This document shows, piece by piece, positions 12,181-26,722 of a stretch of DNA of 64,000 nucleotides. The stretch spans positions 1 to 64,000 of the forward strand of contig VWPU01003133.1 of the NCBI GenBank assembly GCA_013398955.1. Direction: 5' to 3'. The first letter of the stretch is position 1; each line of letters starts with the position of its first letter. The translations under genes were made by a program, and so were the position numbers. The notes under the pieces were generated by a model. The model saw nothing but the letters and a program-made list of their open reading frames with translations. It had not been told where the DNA came from and did not search any database. The DNA comes from Callaeas wilsoni (lineage: Eukaryota; Chordata; Aves; Passeriformes; Callaeidae).

Positions 12181-14850
12181 TTACTGTACTGCCCCTGTCC
12201 TTCCCTTTCTGCAGGATATAGTGATGAGACTCCCTGTGCTGTGAAAGCTCCACGTGATCCATTCAGGAATCAGACTGTTTTAGTCAAGGAAACTCTCAGA
12301 CAGAGGTCAATGAATGCCTTTCACAGACACCTCTCGTGCTCAACAAGATGAAGATACAATTTCTGATCACTTACAGTAAACTACAAACTGGCTGGGAAAC
12401 ATCTCTGGAAATACTTCATGAAATGAATTTCCTCTCCTCCTAATTTATGATATGCTTCTTATGAAAAATGTTCCTTCACTTCCTCCTTCAAACATTCAAT
12501 ATTTAGAGGCAATAATATTCATGCTCGAGGCTTCCAGTAGTAAGGCAAGATAACAGCTGCAACCTGTGATTCCCTTTTGACCAATTTAGGAAAGTTTTGA
12601 TTAGTGAATGGTGATCACAATGCAAGTTTAATACCTCAGAGTTACATAGTGCAAAATCACTGCAGATATGTCTGCAAACTGGAAGGCACCATGTCCAAAT
12701 AGCCAATTTAAAAATAGCTGTTTGTCATACCTGTCTAGGTGTGTAATGGCCATGAACTGCACCATTCAGGCTTCTAATAAATGGTTTGGAAACTCTGGAA
12801 GTGTGCCGCAGGGTTCTTTTGGGGTTCACTTTTGATACATCTATTACAGCCTGCCATGTTTATGATCTCTTTTTCCCACTTATGAATTACCTGGTTAAGT
12901 CTAGGTCTGAATTTGCAATGCTTGTTTTCACAGGTTTGAATGGGTTCTGCAGGCAATGAAAGAAATTATAGATAATATTAGCAATAGAGACGTCGATGAC
13001 ACTTTCTGAAGGCCGACATTGACTGTGATGCTTCACAGCCTGGGTAATGACACTGTCCTCTGGGATGAAAGATGAAGCTGAAGGAGTAGCAGTTGCAAAA
13101 GTAATTTCCTAATGTATTAAAAAAAAAAAAAGGGAAAAAAGAAGCAAGTAAGAAAAGGAGCACCATTTGTTACCAGTGGTAGGCAGTGTTTATTTTCATG
13201 GCTGTCTTCCATAGTTCCTCCCGTCAGCACCACAGAACCTCAGTAATTAATTCTGCTCCCTTTGGTGCTGTGCACAAGACATCACTGTCTGTCCTGCAGG
13301 AGGGGTCTGGACTATGTGCAACCCAAATTCAGAGCAGGGATCCCATGCTGCAAAGCCGGTCTGACTCTAGGGTATTTCTGAGGCCCAACCCTGCATCCAG
13401 AGCTGCTGAGATTTGTCTTCCACTCTAACTGTGCTGCCAGGAAAAGCCAGGAAATGCTCCTTAAGCCTTCATTTCTCCATCAAATAGAAAACATGAGCAT
13501 CCTCCCTGATGGAATTGGCTTAATAAACCAGTTCCTCATTTAAGAATGTCTCTTGTAATAGATTTGGTGATAAATGACTCCTTCAAATGGGTTCTCTTTT
13601 GGGTTTAAATGGTCTGGTTTGGCTATTGTATATAAGACCATGAATGTAGAAGATTGTGCCTGTTACAAAGGCAAATCAGGACATAAGTTATGACAGCTAT
13701 TCTCCTTCACGGGATCTGGATTTAGAGGTAAAATGGCCTATTCAGGAAGATTGAAAGAACTGAGGTTAATCCAACCTGGAGAGAGACTGCACCAAGGCTG
13801 GAGGAGGAGACTAAAGTTGTGAGAGCCTCTTGCAAGAAAAAGTCTGGCTGTGTCCATGGTGAAAAAAACTCATTTATTTATTAATTAAATTCCACATTGA
13901 ACACCTTTTTTCCCTTTCTAATACTAAAGGCAGAGCAGGACTAGAGCATAAATTTCTAAGGAAAGTAAAAAGTTTGATAGACATTTAGCAGAAGGATAAA
14001 GATTCCACCACCACCATAAGTAGGTGTTGGATTGCACCCCCCCTCTGCTGTGAGGTCCCTCCACTTCCATTCTTGATTCTGTGCTTAAAAACCCAAATAG
14101 TTCTGATTCTTTAGGGATTATAGAGGTCTTCAGTGAGGTGAAATATGATGCTCTGAGATATCCCCTCTCCCACTTCATCCCTCTCCCAGCTTTTTCCTTG
14201 GCCTTGCACCTCTCTCTCCTTCATCCAGAGTGGAACCCTTCGAGGAGGTTTCAGGGTTTGCCCACCTGGGTGCTGAGACAGCAGCGACAGGGCAGTGTCA
14301 CAAGATGGTGGGAGTGTGTCATGGATTGATGGTCGAAGATGTCTGAGAGAAATACTTTTCCTTTGTATTGCTGTCGTTTAGGAACTGAGATGGAGAACAA
14401 ACAATTTCTCATTAATTCCCTAGGAGTGTCTCTTTAAACAGGATCATCTCATCCTCACCCAGGTTCCTGCTGGCTGAGTGAAGCATTCTAGGCTGAGCAC
14501 AAGGTCATGAGGTTGGGTTCTGGAGAGGTGCAGTTGGACCCTTGATTCCTGTTTCTCTCCTTTTTGGCATTAGTGAACTTCAAGCTAACATTGTTCGTGG
14601 AGTTTTTCTTGAACTTTTAGTTTGTCTCTAAAGGTTATTGTGGCTGAAAAACATTTGACTTAGAGCTCTTTTGGGACAGAGCTCATCCAAGAGCAGAGGC
14701 ACGAGGAAACCTGTTTGTCACTTCAGGTGACAGTGAAGTCTAGAGGGGCAGATGGTGGCAGCCTTTGCCTGAATTCTGAAAACAACCTGTTTTTTCTCTG
14801 CAGCCTGGGGACATTGATCAAGGGCTACATCAAAAAATGTGGGTCTGAGC
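12181..14850. other. Intergenic, no gene recognised
   Basis: Unique-looking sequence with a poly-A/purine run at 13118-13155. I found no reading frame with a recognisable protein family and no set of splice-linked frames. Confidence 0.55.
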
Positions 14851-14854
14851 AATG

Positions 14855-15045
14855 TCAGTTTGCTGGGTGGAGCTATTGTCCAGAGAAGCTGTGGCTGCCC
14901 CATTCCTGGAAGTGCTCAAGGCCAGGTTGGATGGGGCTTGGAAAAACCTGGTCTAGTGGAAGCTATCCCTGCCCAGGGCAGGGGGCTTGAAACTAAGTGA
15001 GGTTTCAGGTTCCTTCCAACCCAAACCAGTTTGTGATTCTGTGAT
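14855..15045 (+). mobile_element. CR1 LINE 3'-end fragment
   Basis: Landmarks are CAGAGAAGCTGTGGCTGCCCC, CCTGGAAGTGCTCAAGGCCAG, then TCCTTCCAACCCAAACCA and the terminal GTGATTCTGTGA. This is the sense-strand 3' end of a CR1 element, about 190 bp long and 5'-truncated as is usual. Confidence 0.88.
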
Positions 15046-18000
15046 ATTTACAAAAATTTCTGCCTGTTCTGGGGCTGTGTATAATGTTCTTTTCTTGGAA
15101 GACAAAGGAATGTTGCCTTTGTCAGTTGGTTTGGGATTCGGGGATGTTACCAGCACATCCAATACCCTGCATGCTGTGGGAATGGCTGTGGCTGCCTGAG
15201 GTTAAAAATGTGTGAAGCCACCGTGGTGTTACTCCTGTGTCACAGGATCTCCCTCTGCAGACCTGGCACCAAATTCTTTGATATCGGTGACAACAAATGT
15301 GTCCCTTGCTGGAGGGACAGCTGTGCCACAGCCTTGGATTACGGCTGGGATGCTGCTCCAAGGGGGTAAATGCCTCCTTTACACCAGGACTTTGGGAGTC
15401 TGCGCCTCCCTTCTGGGAAAGGGGTCCCTGGGAGGGGCTAAACCAGTGCCCAGAGCATTCCCTGCTGTAAAACGATGCTGGCAGCTCCTGGGAACTGCAA
15501 ATTTCTTACTCATGGATTATTTCAGGTCACCACTTGTTTCTCATCTGTGCTTTGCAGGTTGTAAGTTTACTTAATTTTTTGCTATTTGCTGCTGAATGGT
15601 ATGTGGAGACAATTAAATCTATCTGAAATGGCAGAAACTATGTTTGTCAACCATTTGTAGCTTTCTTCCAGGCTTACAGTTATGCATTTATCTCTGGCCA
15701 GGAGCCAGTCTTTCACAGATTCTCTCCAAGAGCTCTGGACTTTGAAGGCCTTATGTAAGACAGTGTAGCAAACTGTATTGTGGCTGTGTCTCAAATGAGC
15801 TGTGAATCTGGTCTATAAAATTGTCCTTGGATATTTTTACTGCTCATAGGATACTGGTGTAATATAAATATGGGTAACAGTGGCACTTCTACTGCTCTCT
15901 TTTCCCTGTACCTTCCCATAACAAAATGGGAATTGTACTTTGCTGCTGATGCTCCTGCACCTTCTGTGTCCCTGGGAGATGGTGGCTGCACCCCAGGCCA
16001 GCTCTCTGGAGAGCAGGGCCTTGGTGGTGATCCTTCTGAAGCTCTGGGCTCTGCCCAGTCCTGACACGGCCCCTGGAGGCTCGTGCATCCTCACAGCCTC
16101 TGCTCTCTGGGGTGTGTGGGGAGCCCTGGGGGAATGTTGCTGCTCTCAGGGCCCTTCTTCAGTGCCAGGGATGCACCTGCAGCTTCTGTCTGTCCCAAAC
16201 CTCTGTATGCACAGAACTACTGTAGCTCCTCTATTCCCCTTTGGCTTTTTTTTCTGTTTCTCCTTTCTCCACCTTCAGTGCTCAGTCCCCTCCATTCCCT
16301 CCCGTTTTCTGCTTTCCCTCAGGCTCACCCTGTACTGTTTATGTCCCACTGGACTCCCCTGAGGAAGCAGAAGCAGGACTAAGCCAAATGGCCTCCCCTC
16401 CCATGTCCTGCCCCAAAAGTGAGTCGTTCACAGTGACACACGTTGAGGCTCCAACCACAACATTATTCTGTGAGATCCTTCCTCTTTTGCAGGCGTTCCT
16501 TGGGAACTGGTGCCACAAGATAAAGTTCATTCCTCAGCTTGGCCTTGTTGTCTCCTGCTCAGCCACTGATAAGATCCGTGCTGCTTCCTTTGCTCCCATA
16601 AAGTCGCACAGGCAGGCTCCTGCAGGACAGGTCTCTGCCTCAGATCTGGGATTTCTCCATTGCACGATGCAATCAGGCCACGCTGCTGGGATTTTAACAT
16701 TATCTTCCTTCCAAGTTGAACACTCTCGTACCAAACTTTCCCACCATTTGAACTTCCCTTTTCCTTTTCTTCCCACTTCTTTCTTTTATTTAGTTCACAC
16801 TCCTTGATTGTGTCTCTCTTTACTTGCATCTCATTCCTGTTTCTCACTTTTTCCCTCTCTGGCTCTGCGTTCTCCCATCCCCCTTCTGTGCTGTTTTCAG
16901 CCATCCTCCAGCTCCCAAATGCTGATGAGATCCAGCAAAGAGCCCCATGGTTGCTGTTCAGGATGCTGGAAACTGCCCAAACAGGGTTCTGTGTCTGGGC
17001 TGCCATAAAGCTGGGAGACACCTGACCTTTTTTTATCTGCAGCTATATTGTTTGTGCTGTTTTCCTTGCTGTTTCCTCCCTGTTTTCCCTCTCTGGGCTG
17101 TGCTCTGCTGTTCAGCAACGCAGGCTGAACAACGTGTGCCTGCGAATTGAGGGTGTCTGCAACAGGGGGTTCTCCTGTCCAAACAATTTTGCAATAATCA
17201 CCGCTTCCAAGAGTCCAAAATCCTGATTGCTGGCACCTGGGCTCCTAAATGGCTGGGTTTGATGCTGGTTGATAGGGTAACGCTGAGTCTCATGTGGCTG
17301 TCATGATTAATCTATCTGTAAATTTTGTCTTATCTTACTAAAACATCCTTCTTGTGCATCTTTGTGGCATCTGCACAGATGGACTCGAGGGAAATGATGT
17401 GGGCCTGTGGAGGCTGCTTTGCATGTGGGCTTGTTGCCTTTCTCTCTGAAAAAGTTGTTTTTCTGTATTGCCAAACTCGTGTTTTTTAACCCCACAGCCC
17501 CTGGTGGACCCTTGGTGTGCAGGACTGAGTTGGTGTAACACTGCCGCTGTCTGAACCCAGCTTCTTTTACTCTGCAAAATGAATTTAATGATTTTTCTTC
17601 TCATGGCTGTAGCAGAAGAGGATTTCCACCAGGTGGTAATGTTGGGCTTTGGTTCGTGCTCTGACCAGCCTGGGGTTTGTGTAAAGCTTTCAGGGAAGGA
17701 GCTGGGAAATGGGATTATATGGTGGGATTAACCTGGGTCATCTCTGCGGAATTTTTTGGGTTTGTTTTGTTATTTGCACATAAGCTTTGCATATGGCAGA
17801 ATTTCAGCCCATGAGCGGCTTGCAAATTCTTGACTACTCACAAATATTCAGAATTTGGCTGTTTAAATTGTTTCTTTGGGCCCCCATTGCTGCTGTTAAT
17901 CTGTACTCCTGGATCCTTTCAAACCACGGTTGGTGTTGGGATTTTTAGGAACCGAGCAAACCTGGGAGGGTGCTGCAGGGCCAGAGCTGCTCCCCAGCCA

Positions 18001-20720
18001 CCCCCTCCTTCGTGCTCCATGGCAAGGGAATGGAGAAAAGGTCAAAAGAGGTTCCTTTTAGAAATGCCTTTTCTGTTTGCAAAGCAGATTTCTCTAGTGC
18101 AGGGAGACACTAATTTCCAGGCATTTTGGTACATGGCTAAGGTGTGAGTTTCTTGCCTGGGCCTCTTTTCAAAACCAAAACTTGATCTTGGTTTTTAATC
18201 AGTTGTCCCCGTGCTTCCTTCTCCACCTGTGCTTACAGCATTCACCTCATTTTTCACTGATATTCTTGTTTTTAGCAGAAACTGAGTTCCTTCCATTAGA
18301 GTACCAGGTGCTGCTGATCTCGAGAGCTCTGCTGGGTGTCTGAGCATGCTGCTCAGGGGGTTGTCCAGGACCTGTAAACCGGAGAAATCCCCCATCCCTC
18401 CTGGCAGAACAGCCTGTTTTCTCCTGGTCACTCCCATTCCTTGGCAGGTTGTGGTGAGCAGCTGCTCCAGGAGGCTGGCAGGTCTCTGCAAGCACCATCA
18501 CTTACACTGACAGGCTGTTATTTTTCTATTAGGACTCCCTGATTTTAGGTTGTAAATCACTGAGTTGCCAGAGCCCAGGCCTGGCTGCTGTGCTGTCCAA
18601 GGGACTGTATGAAGAGCAGCTGCATTTGACTTCTGCTTCCCAGTTTTTCCTGCTTGCAGGAGGAGCACATGGTGCATCCTTCTCCTGAGCGACCCTTTCC
18701 AAATCTTGTTTCTCTGCTGCATTTTCTGTATGGATTATGGGATTATGCATCTTTGTCTTTCCTTCTCTTTGCAGTTTTTAACAGCTCCCAAAATTCTACT
18801 GCCTCCAACTGCAAAAAGAGATTTCGTCTTCCTCCCATATTCCCCAGAAAGGAGCAAAGGGACCAACTCTGTGCCGGGTTTCTCTGGCTTCCCTTCCAGA
18901 AGCAGAGTGAGGGATTTGCACAGCACTTGTGTGTAGCACTGGCTTTGCATGCAAGGAAGGCCAGGAATGGCCCTTGCTCTTCTGAAATCTTGTTTTACCT
19001 GGATGTGGATCTAATCGATTGAGCTTCACTGTCTGAATCTGTTTAGGTCAGGAATTTGTCTGTGACCACTGCAGAGGTTCAAAGTTAGTATATTTTTATA
19101 AATTCCTCTCATCTGTTACTTTCTTTGCCTTGCCTTCTTTTTATTTAACCTCTCCTCTCTAATATTCTCTGAATTTCTGTAACTTTCCCTATTGTGCCCT
19201 CTTTATTTGCCCTGGAATTCCTGTCCTTTGTGCAGCCTGTCAGACACGGGGACCTGTCCCACCCAGGCTTGGCTGAGGATCTGCTCCATGGCTCATGCCC
19301 TGCTGTCATTGTCATGCAGAGCTGGAATTTTCTCTGCTCATAGGCCATCAGTGATTGCTTTACAGAAAGGCATCCTCTGTTTTGATGGTTCCCCAGAGAT
19401 GAATTTATTGGCAAGACACCATAAAAGTTCTTTTTTCTTCATTCTGCAGCTGAAAATGAACATGCTCATAGTGCCTATTATTTCTGGCACTTGCTGTTTT
19501 ATTAGTAATATTGAGATTTGTGTCTTAATCAGCCAGTTGATGCTGGTCAGCATTCATGGTTGTGCTGCTCTAGGAGGAGGGCAGAATTGTGATAAGATTG
19601 ATAGAAATTTCTGCAATGTCTGCTATACTGAGCCCATATTCTGCCAGGCTTCTCTTGTAACCTTAAAAATAATTAAGCAGCCTTCATGCAATTAGTTTTT
19701 CTGCCTCCTGATTCCTTGTCTTTTTGGCCTCACGATATTTGTTGCATGTTAATGCGATTTTTCCTGGGCTGTACTTAATGGATCACTTTAGTCTGCAAAT
19801 AATTCCTGGCAGGAATATGTTGGATCACTCTCCTGTTGTTGATGCTGGCTCCAGGACGGTGAGCAACTTCATGTGCCCCACTTTCCCAGTGGGAGAGGGA
19901 CATGGGTGAGAGGAGAAATCCTTCTCAGTGTGCCTGCAAGGAGATAATGATTTAGACTCTGCATGACCAGGATTTCAGTATGTGCTGGGCTTTGAAGGCC
20001 TTTCCCTCCTCACAGGCACTACGGATGGCCTTGGGGCATTGTTTCCTTTCTCCTTTAAAATGATTACAGAGCTTCCAATCCCAACAAGCTGCATTTACGG
20101 GTCTCCTAATCCAGTTATCATGCCCCTGCACCTGGCTGATGGCTATCACAGCCTGTCTTCAGCAAGAGCCAGTCATGGGTTTGCTCTTTTTGCACATTTG
20201 TGGATTTGTCTAATGAATAGTTCTTAAGTCGTACCTCATAAAGGGCTGGTGCGTGGCTGATGGGATCTGGATGTGCTCCCTCCTCCTGGGGAGGGCTCAC
20301 CTGAGCCCCAGCCACACGATCTGTCAGGGATGCCAAGGCATCCTTTGTTAACACTGGATGAGCTGTGCGAGGCGCAGGTTTTCCAGCACTGGAAGGATGA
20401 GCTGATCTCCTGATGGGATCAGCTCTGTGGTGACATCACTCCAGGCCTGATGGCACAGGTACCTGCTGCCTCCCTCCCAGGGCTGGGACATCACCAGCTC
20501 TGATGGAAGCTTTGGTTGATTCAGACAGTCCAGTTACACATTGTCCAGCTCATCCAATTACACTTACACTTCAGGGATTTGAAAAAAGTTAAATTTGTTT
20601 TTCATCAATGTAATTAGCACATGGAGACGATCTTTGCTACATTATGCTTTATCACTGTTTTGCAGTCCAGACTGTCTCTGGCCTTCTCTGGGCTGGGACG
20701 ACAGAGAATATTTGTGGAGG
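15046..20720. other. Intergenic, no gene recognised
   Basis: I see no coding exon, RNA gene or large repeat. Several pyrimidine-rich stretches (for example 16240-16320 and 16740-16870) hold open frames only because of their skewed composition. Confidence 0.5.
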
Positions 20721-20721
20721 T

Positions 20722-20800
20722 ATTACAGAATCACGGAATATTTGGACCCACAAGGATCATCGAGCCCAACTCTTAAGTGAATTGCCCATATGGGGGATTA
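20722..20800 (-). mobile_element. Short, diverged CR1 3'-terminal fragment
   Basis: ACAGAATCACGGAATATTTGG followed by AAGGATCATCGAGCCCAACTC is the reverse complement of a CR1 terminus. Only about 80 bp is recognisable. Confidence 0.65.
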
Positions 20801-23800
20801 TGGTTTTGGAGAAGTGCCCACTAGAAACGAGTTGAAGAGTGATAGGAAGGTATCCAAATAAAAGCAGCATGCATATTAATAGTGTTCCAGCAGCAAAGAA
20901 CAGGCAGAATTAAATGGGCCGTGATTCTAAGAAATATTTTGACTTCTAGAAGACTGAAACATGAGCTAAATCAACTCACTTGCACATCAAAACGTAAACA
21001 GCTTGGTGTGGAAAAAATCTCCTGCCACATCAATGGAACAAATTTAGATTAAAGCTCTGATCATGACTCAATGCTCTGATGCACACGTTCAGAATCTCTT
21101 CCAGGTTCCAGAGGCACTGCCAGCACCCGAGTGGGGCTGTTGTTTGCAAATGCATCCTGCTGTTTGCCCTACATTTTCCCAAACAGTTGATTTTGAGGGA
21201 GGTAGAGGGGGAGTTCACCTTCTTGGTGTTTTAATGGCTATTGCTTGGATGTGGAGCTTATCCTGTGCTGAGCTGATGGCTCTGTTCTGTTCCCTGTGGA
21301 GCCATTAGAAGATGACTCCAATGGAAATGCTGCAGCCTTCCTGCCACACATGTCCCTAAACAAGGGATTCGACTTTTCTGAGTGCTTCTAGTAGTGGATG
21401 CTGTTTCTCTTGGAGCCAATGGGTGGTATTAAATGCAGCATGCTGAAAACTAGTAGAAAAAAACAATAGAGGCTTTCATGATGAAGCACAACTTATTTCC
21501 AGTGTTCAGACAGTTGCTGAGAATCCAGAGGAATCCATGAGAAGTATTTGAAAGAAACAGAAAGTTTTTGTGTGAGTGCTCAGGGATGAACATGTGCTGG
21601 GTGGGCTCTCACAGCCAGACTCCCATTTCCTGTTTTCCTTCTGCAGAGGCTTGGCTTTCCTTGCCATGAAAATCCCAAAGCAGGACACTGCCCAGGCCAA
21701 AAGGCATTGCCAGTGTGATTCTGGGCTTTGGGTAAGAGCTGGAGCCAGGACAGGCTCAACCCAAACCCTGCTCAATGTCCCAACACTATTACTGCTTCTC
21801 CATAAATCCTGCTCCAAAGCAACCAACCCTTTGAGAAGTGAGGAAGCATCACCTCCTTGTGTCCTTGCTTCTCTCTCTGCTTTGTCTTGGACAGCAGTAT
21901 AACTTTCTAATTCTGGTTATTTTATATCTCAGTAAAGTTGCTGCAGAATCTGTCTTTGCATGACATTCTCTTATGCCTAATCTTGAAAAGAAGTAATGCC
22001 CCTCAAGAAATGCTGTCAGACTTCAAACATGTTGAACGTACTTCAGATAAAAGCAGGACTGTGATGGTCCATGGGGTGTGATTTGAAGTGTAGGAGATTT
22101 AGGAATGTGATGATGCTTCTGACATTTGCAGACAACCTCACCAGCAGAAGGTGAAAATGTCAAGATAAGAGCTGATTCTCTCAAGACCCAGAGAGCTGCT
22201 GCTAAAATTTTAAGTCGCAACAAAAACAAAATGAGCAAAACCGGCAGAAAAGTCTGAGGAGCGAAGCAGCAGCTGTACAAAAGGTGGGAAATGTTGGTCC
22301 TGTGCTTCAGCCCACCCGTTGGGCACAGAGGAAGGAGAGCAGACAGTACATGAGTCACTGTGTCCTCCCTTCCAGGTGATTTTACAAAAGACATGTGAGC
22401 AAAATCCTGGCATGACCATCCTTACCACTGAGGAAGGCTGTAGCTGTGCTCCATCAGTGGAAGAAGGAGGAGATCCAATAGTTTTGGTCTAATATTTTCT
22501 GTGAACTACAATCATTTAATATTGCTGTCCACTGCCAAAGTGATCAAAGTCCTCCTTTTTCTTTTTTTAATTTTTTTTCCCCCCGCAGATCACTTTCTTG
22601 CTGTTTCCTTAAGTTGCAAAGGGTAAACTGTCAAGAATCCCCATAAATCGTTGAGCTTGTCCTTAGAGAAAATCTTAATGAATTAATTTTATTTTATCTG
22701 TTCAGCAGATTGCCAGTGGTAGGATTTCATCCCCTCAGAGCTCCTGAGCTCCTGGAGGGTCATTTGAAGAACATATCTCACATTTTGTATGTAAAAAGTC
22801 TCAAGCTTATCATTACTTCAGCAGCAGCTGTGATGTCAGGGGGTGGAAGCTCCTGGGAAGAGAGGCAGGTACAACCCCATGGAACACTCACCTGTTAATA
22901 GGAGCTGGCCTTTTGTGGAGTAGGACATTGGTTCTGTGGCAGAATTATCTCACCTGAGCAGATATTTACCTTCCAGTGTTTTCTTAGCTGCTATGACCGG
23001 GTTTATAATTAACTTGTGCTTTGTTTGTACTCTGTATATTCTTATTTGAAAGTGTGGGAGGATGCCTGGCTCCTACCAAATTGTAGTCTTTGGTCAGTTG
23101 TGGGAGTTCAGGAGCAGGACTGAGGTGCCAGCAGGTCCAGGGCTTGTGCAGACACTGAAAGAGCTGAAGCAAGGCAGCAGCAGAGCAGCCCATGGCTCTT
23201 AAGGGTCTCTGACAGACCCTACAGTAGGTTTTTAAAAAGAAAAGAAATACATAAATATTTATCTCTGCTTATTTTTAATTGCCTTGTCCCCAAAGAGTTA
23301 GTTATTTTGGCCTCTAGCTTTTGATCTCCTAAGATGTTGCAAGATCTATGCTCATGAGCAAACAAATCTGAGTTCAGCCTCAATTTAGAGGCAGACGCAT
23401 TTTGGAGTTATAGCAAATAAAAATTAACTTCAGACTGGCCAAAACACAATTAAAATCAGTGTGAAAATGCTGCAGTTCTCATCAGCTCACATTATCATTT
23501 TTGTCCAGGAATACTTCGAGCCAATCTTCACGTTTCCAATAACTGCAGCTGTTGGGGAATGTACCCTGACCTGGCTCCTGAGCCCGGGGTGAGGTGGGGC
23601 AGGCTTCTGGAGCTCCCATCACCAGCACACCATTCCCAGATGTAGCTCTTGCAGGATGCCAGCACCACTGGGCAGGAGCCACTGCAGCCTTGCCCACTCT
23701 TGGCAGGGTTTTCGGGTGCCTGGTGTGGGTGTTCCATCCTCCCAGTGAAAGCAGAGACATTTCTCAAAATAGATGATTTAAAAACAGAACTCACTGAGAA

Positions 23801-26677
23801 CTGGCTGAGCAGGTTGCTCAGAGCTGATGAACTGTGCAGACATGTCACTGCCTCTTGTCTGAGAAGGAATTCTCTTGGGGGCAGGTACAGGATTGCTGGA
23901 AAGAGCAGAGGTCTGAGAGCAAGAAAAGGATGCATGAGCTTTGTTATTTTTCTCAGCAGCTAAAACATCTCGTCTGCAGTCCTCTCTGGCTTTGTGCCCT
24001 TCTTCATTTTGGTTCTGTGGCACTGTGGGTGTTGAGGGTGGTTATCTGCCACAGCTCCATCTCATGGCACTGGCTCTGGAGCAGGATGGGGCACAGGATC
24101 TGAGGTATGACACCCACAGGTGAAACTCAGGCCAGTGGGGAACAGACCTGGCCAGATGCATCTGTACAGGGGAGCAGCTGGCATGAAGTGCCAATAAACC
24201 ATTTGTACAGGCTCATCATCCTTCCTCTGAGCACTTGATCCTTAGAATGCTGGCAGTTTGTTATTTTTATGGCCTAAAATCCTGAGCAGCCGCTCTGGTT
24301 AGAGTGCTGTTGGGTTGGGTGCTGTTTTGCTGAGGCCTTGGGATGAGCTGGCTGGCCAGGGACCTGCAGCAGGAGATGCTGAGAGGGCTGGTGGCCCTTC
24401 TGTGCCATCACCCTAATTGCCAAGGATGCAGTCGTGTTCCCAGGCATTATTTGGTAATTATACTTAGTAGACCGCAGGGGACAATTAGGAAAGCTTAAAC
24501 ATGTGTCAGCTTCCACTTCATCATTTCTGTGAGCACCAGCAAGGCTTGGATTGCAGCTTAAAAAGGGGGAGTGCAGGGGAAGGGGGAGCAGCTCCCTCAG
24601 CAAGGCACAGAGGGGCAGCTTTTCGGGGGCAGGTGTCACCCTGGGAGCCCGAGTTGTCCGTATGGTTGTAAGGAAATAAAGAGATGCCTGCAAATGCTTT
24701 TAACAAAAAATTAATGTTGCTTTTTCTAATCTAAGGCTGAGCTTTACTGAACTTTACTTGTGTTGAGCACAAAGGTAAACACCAGTGGTGGAACAATGCT
24801 GTGCACTGTGCCTTGGTTTTTTATTAATTCATGTTTATTGGCTCATTCTCGTGGGAGAGGGCAGGACTTTGGCTCGGTGGTGCAGCTGGGGAGGTCTGCA
24901 GGTGGCCTCAGCCTTTGCCTGGAGGAAGAGGGGCCCAAGAGGTGCCTCTGGGAAGGTGTGTTAGTTCATGGGCCTTGCATTCTACTTTTCCTAACATTTT
25001 AGGGCATTTTTATGATCTTTTATGTTCCTCAGCTTTTGCCCTGTGGGGCTCTTTGTATCCAGATCTCACCACTCATCTTCCCAGCACTAAACACATTTTT
25101 CTCATCATTAGAGATAAGAGTAAAGCAACAGGGTGAGGTCTGCAATATCCTATAATGGTTACTACATTACTATGAATGTTTTGTACATAATGGTCTTTCC
25201 TTCATGATTTGGGGAGTTGAGAATCCTAAGAGCCCGTGATGTAACACCTGCCCAGAGGAGCGTGGTGGGTTGGGTTTCACGAGGCACACCCGGAATGTCT
25301 GTTGGGTGGCTGCTCTGTGAGCAGCTCCTGCCAGGGCTGGATTTTGGAGTAGGTGTCTCAGGGAAGGACCTCTGGCTTTCTCCCTCCATAAAGGAGTGTT
25401 CCCTGTACACACTGGAGTGTGTTAAGTAAAAATAGAGACTCATGTTACTTCAACGTGTATTTCAAACAGCAACTCAGAGCAGCCTTGTAAACTATTCCAG
25501 TCCCTGAAATCATGGCTGTTGGGTGGGTTACTCCAGAGGAAAGCTGGGGTCCAGGGTGGCACAGGGACCTTAGGGAACACACCCTGGCGGTGCTGCTGGT
25601 GAGGCTGGCAGCTGGGATCTCCCTGGATCCAGACCCTGGGCTCGGCAGCAGGCTCCGGGCTGCATTCGGACAAGCCTTTTGGCTGCCCTCCCTTAAGGCA
25701 GCACTTAAAACCACTCATTTGGGTTCCAATCGTCTCCTGATGATTAGCTTTCTCATTTCTGTAATTGCTCTTGTCTGCTAATGCTTTGTTTTGTTCCACA
25801 GAAGTTTTGCTTTGTCTGCAGCAGTGTTGATGCAAGTGTGGCAGCATGTTAAGCATCAACATCCCGTTTAAGTTACAAACCAAGGCACAGCTCGTTTCTG
25901 ATGACATTCCCTGGAGCCATGAGGAGGAGAAGACGGATTTTTCTCGCTCAGCTCCGTGATGCAGACATGGAACTTGTGCTCCCGAGACACTTTTTACAAA
26001 GCCTCCACTGAAACAGGGCAGCACCCTGCTTTGTCTCGCTGGCTGTGAGAATGTCACCTGCATCAGGAGCATCCCTATGGGAGCTGTAGGTGTGTCACAC
26101 CCTGAGCCCTCCCGAGCAGCCTGTGTTTGAGCAGCGTTACCCTCTGTGCCCCAGCTCTGCAGCAGGAGGAGATCTCTGCTCTGTCTGCACTGCTAATGAA
26201 AAACAGCCTCTCTGAAACCATGTGTGACAGCACAGGTGAGACCCTGCCACCTCGAAAAGGAAAACAATTAGGCCTGGGTTTTTCCCTGACTTAAGGTTAA
26301 ATCTCTGAGCCTGGAATGCAATAACATTCTCATTTTTCCAGCTGCTTCTCCATTGGACATAGGAGCTGCTGTACCATAGAAATTGTAAATGATGCTTCTT
26401 TTCAGGTGTCCTTGTGCCCCTGATGATGCTGGTGGGGAGGTGCCCTGGTGCTTCCCTGATCCATTGGGGTGGTTTTTTTGGGCTGCAATGCTGTGGGCAC
26501 CCCATTTGCAATGTGCCTGTTCCAGCTGCGCTCTCACCTGTCACCAGCTTCAGGACAGAGCATACCATGGTGGAGTGTGCACTAATTGTTTAGAGAAGTT
26601 ACTGCGTTTTGAAATGCTGCCCTAAAGTGGAAAACTTATGGAAAAGGAAAAGGAGGAAGAAGGGAATGGACTAAGAT

Positions 26678-26722
26678 CTTTATATATAGATATAGATATA
26701 TATACACGCACATATATACATA
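26678..26722. repeat. TA/TAGA microsatellite
   Basis: Interrupted (TATAGA)n and (TA)n with CACGCACA interruptions, about 45 bp. Simple-sequence repeat with no further significance visible. Confidence 0.75.
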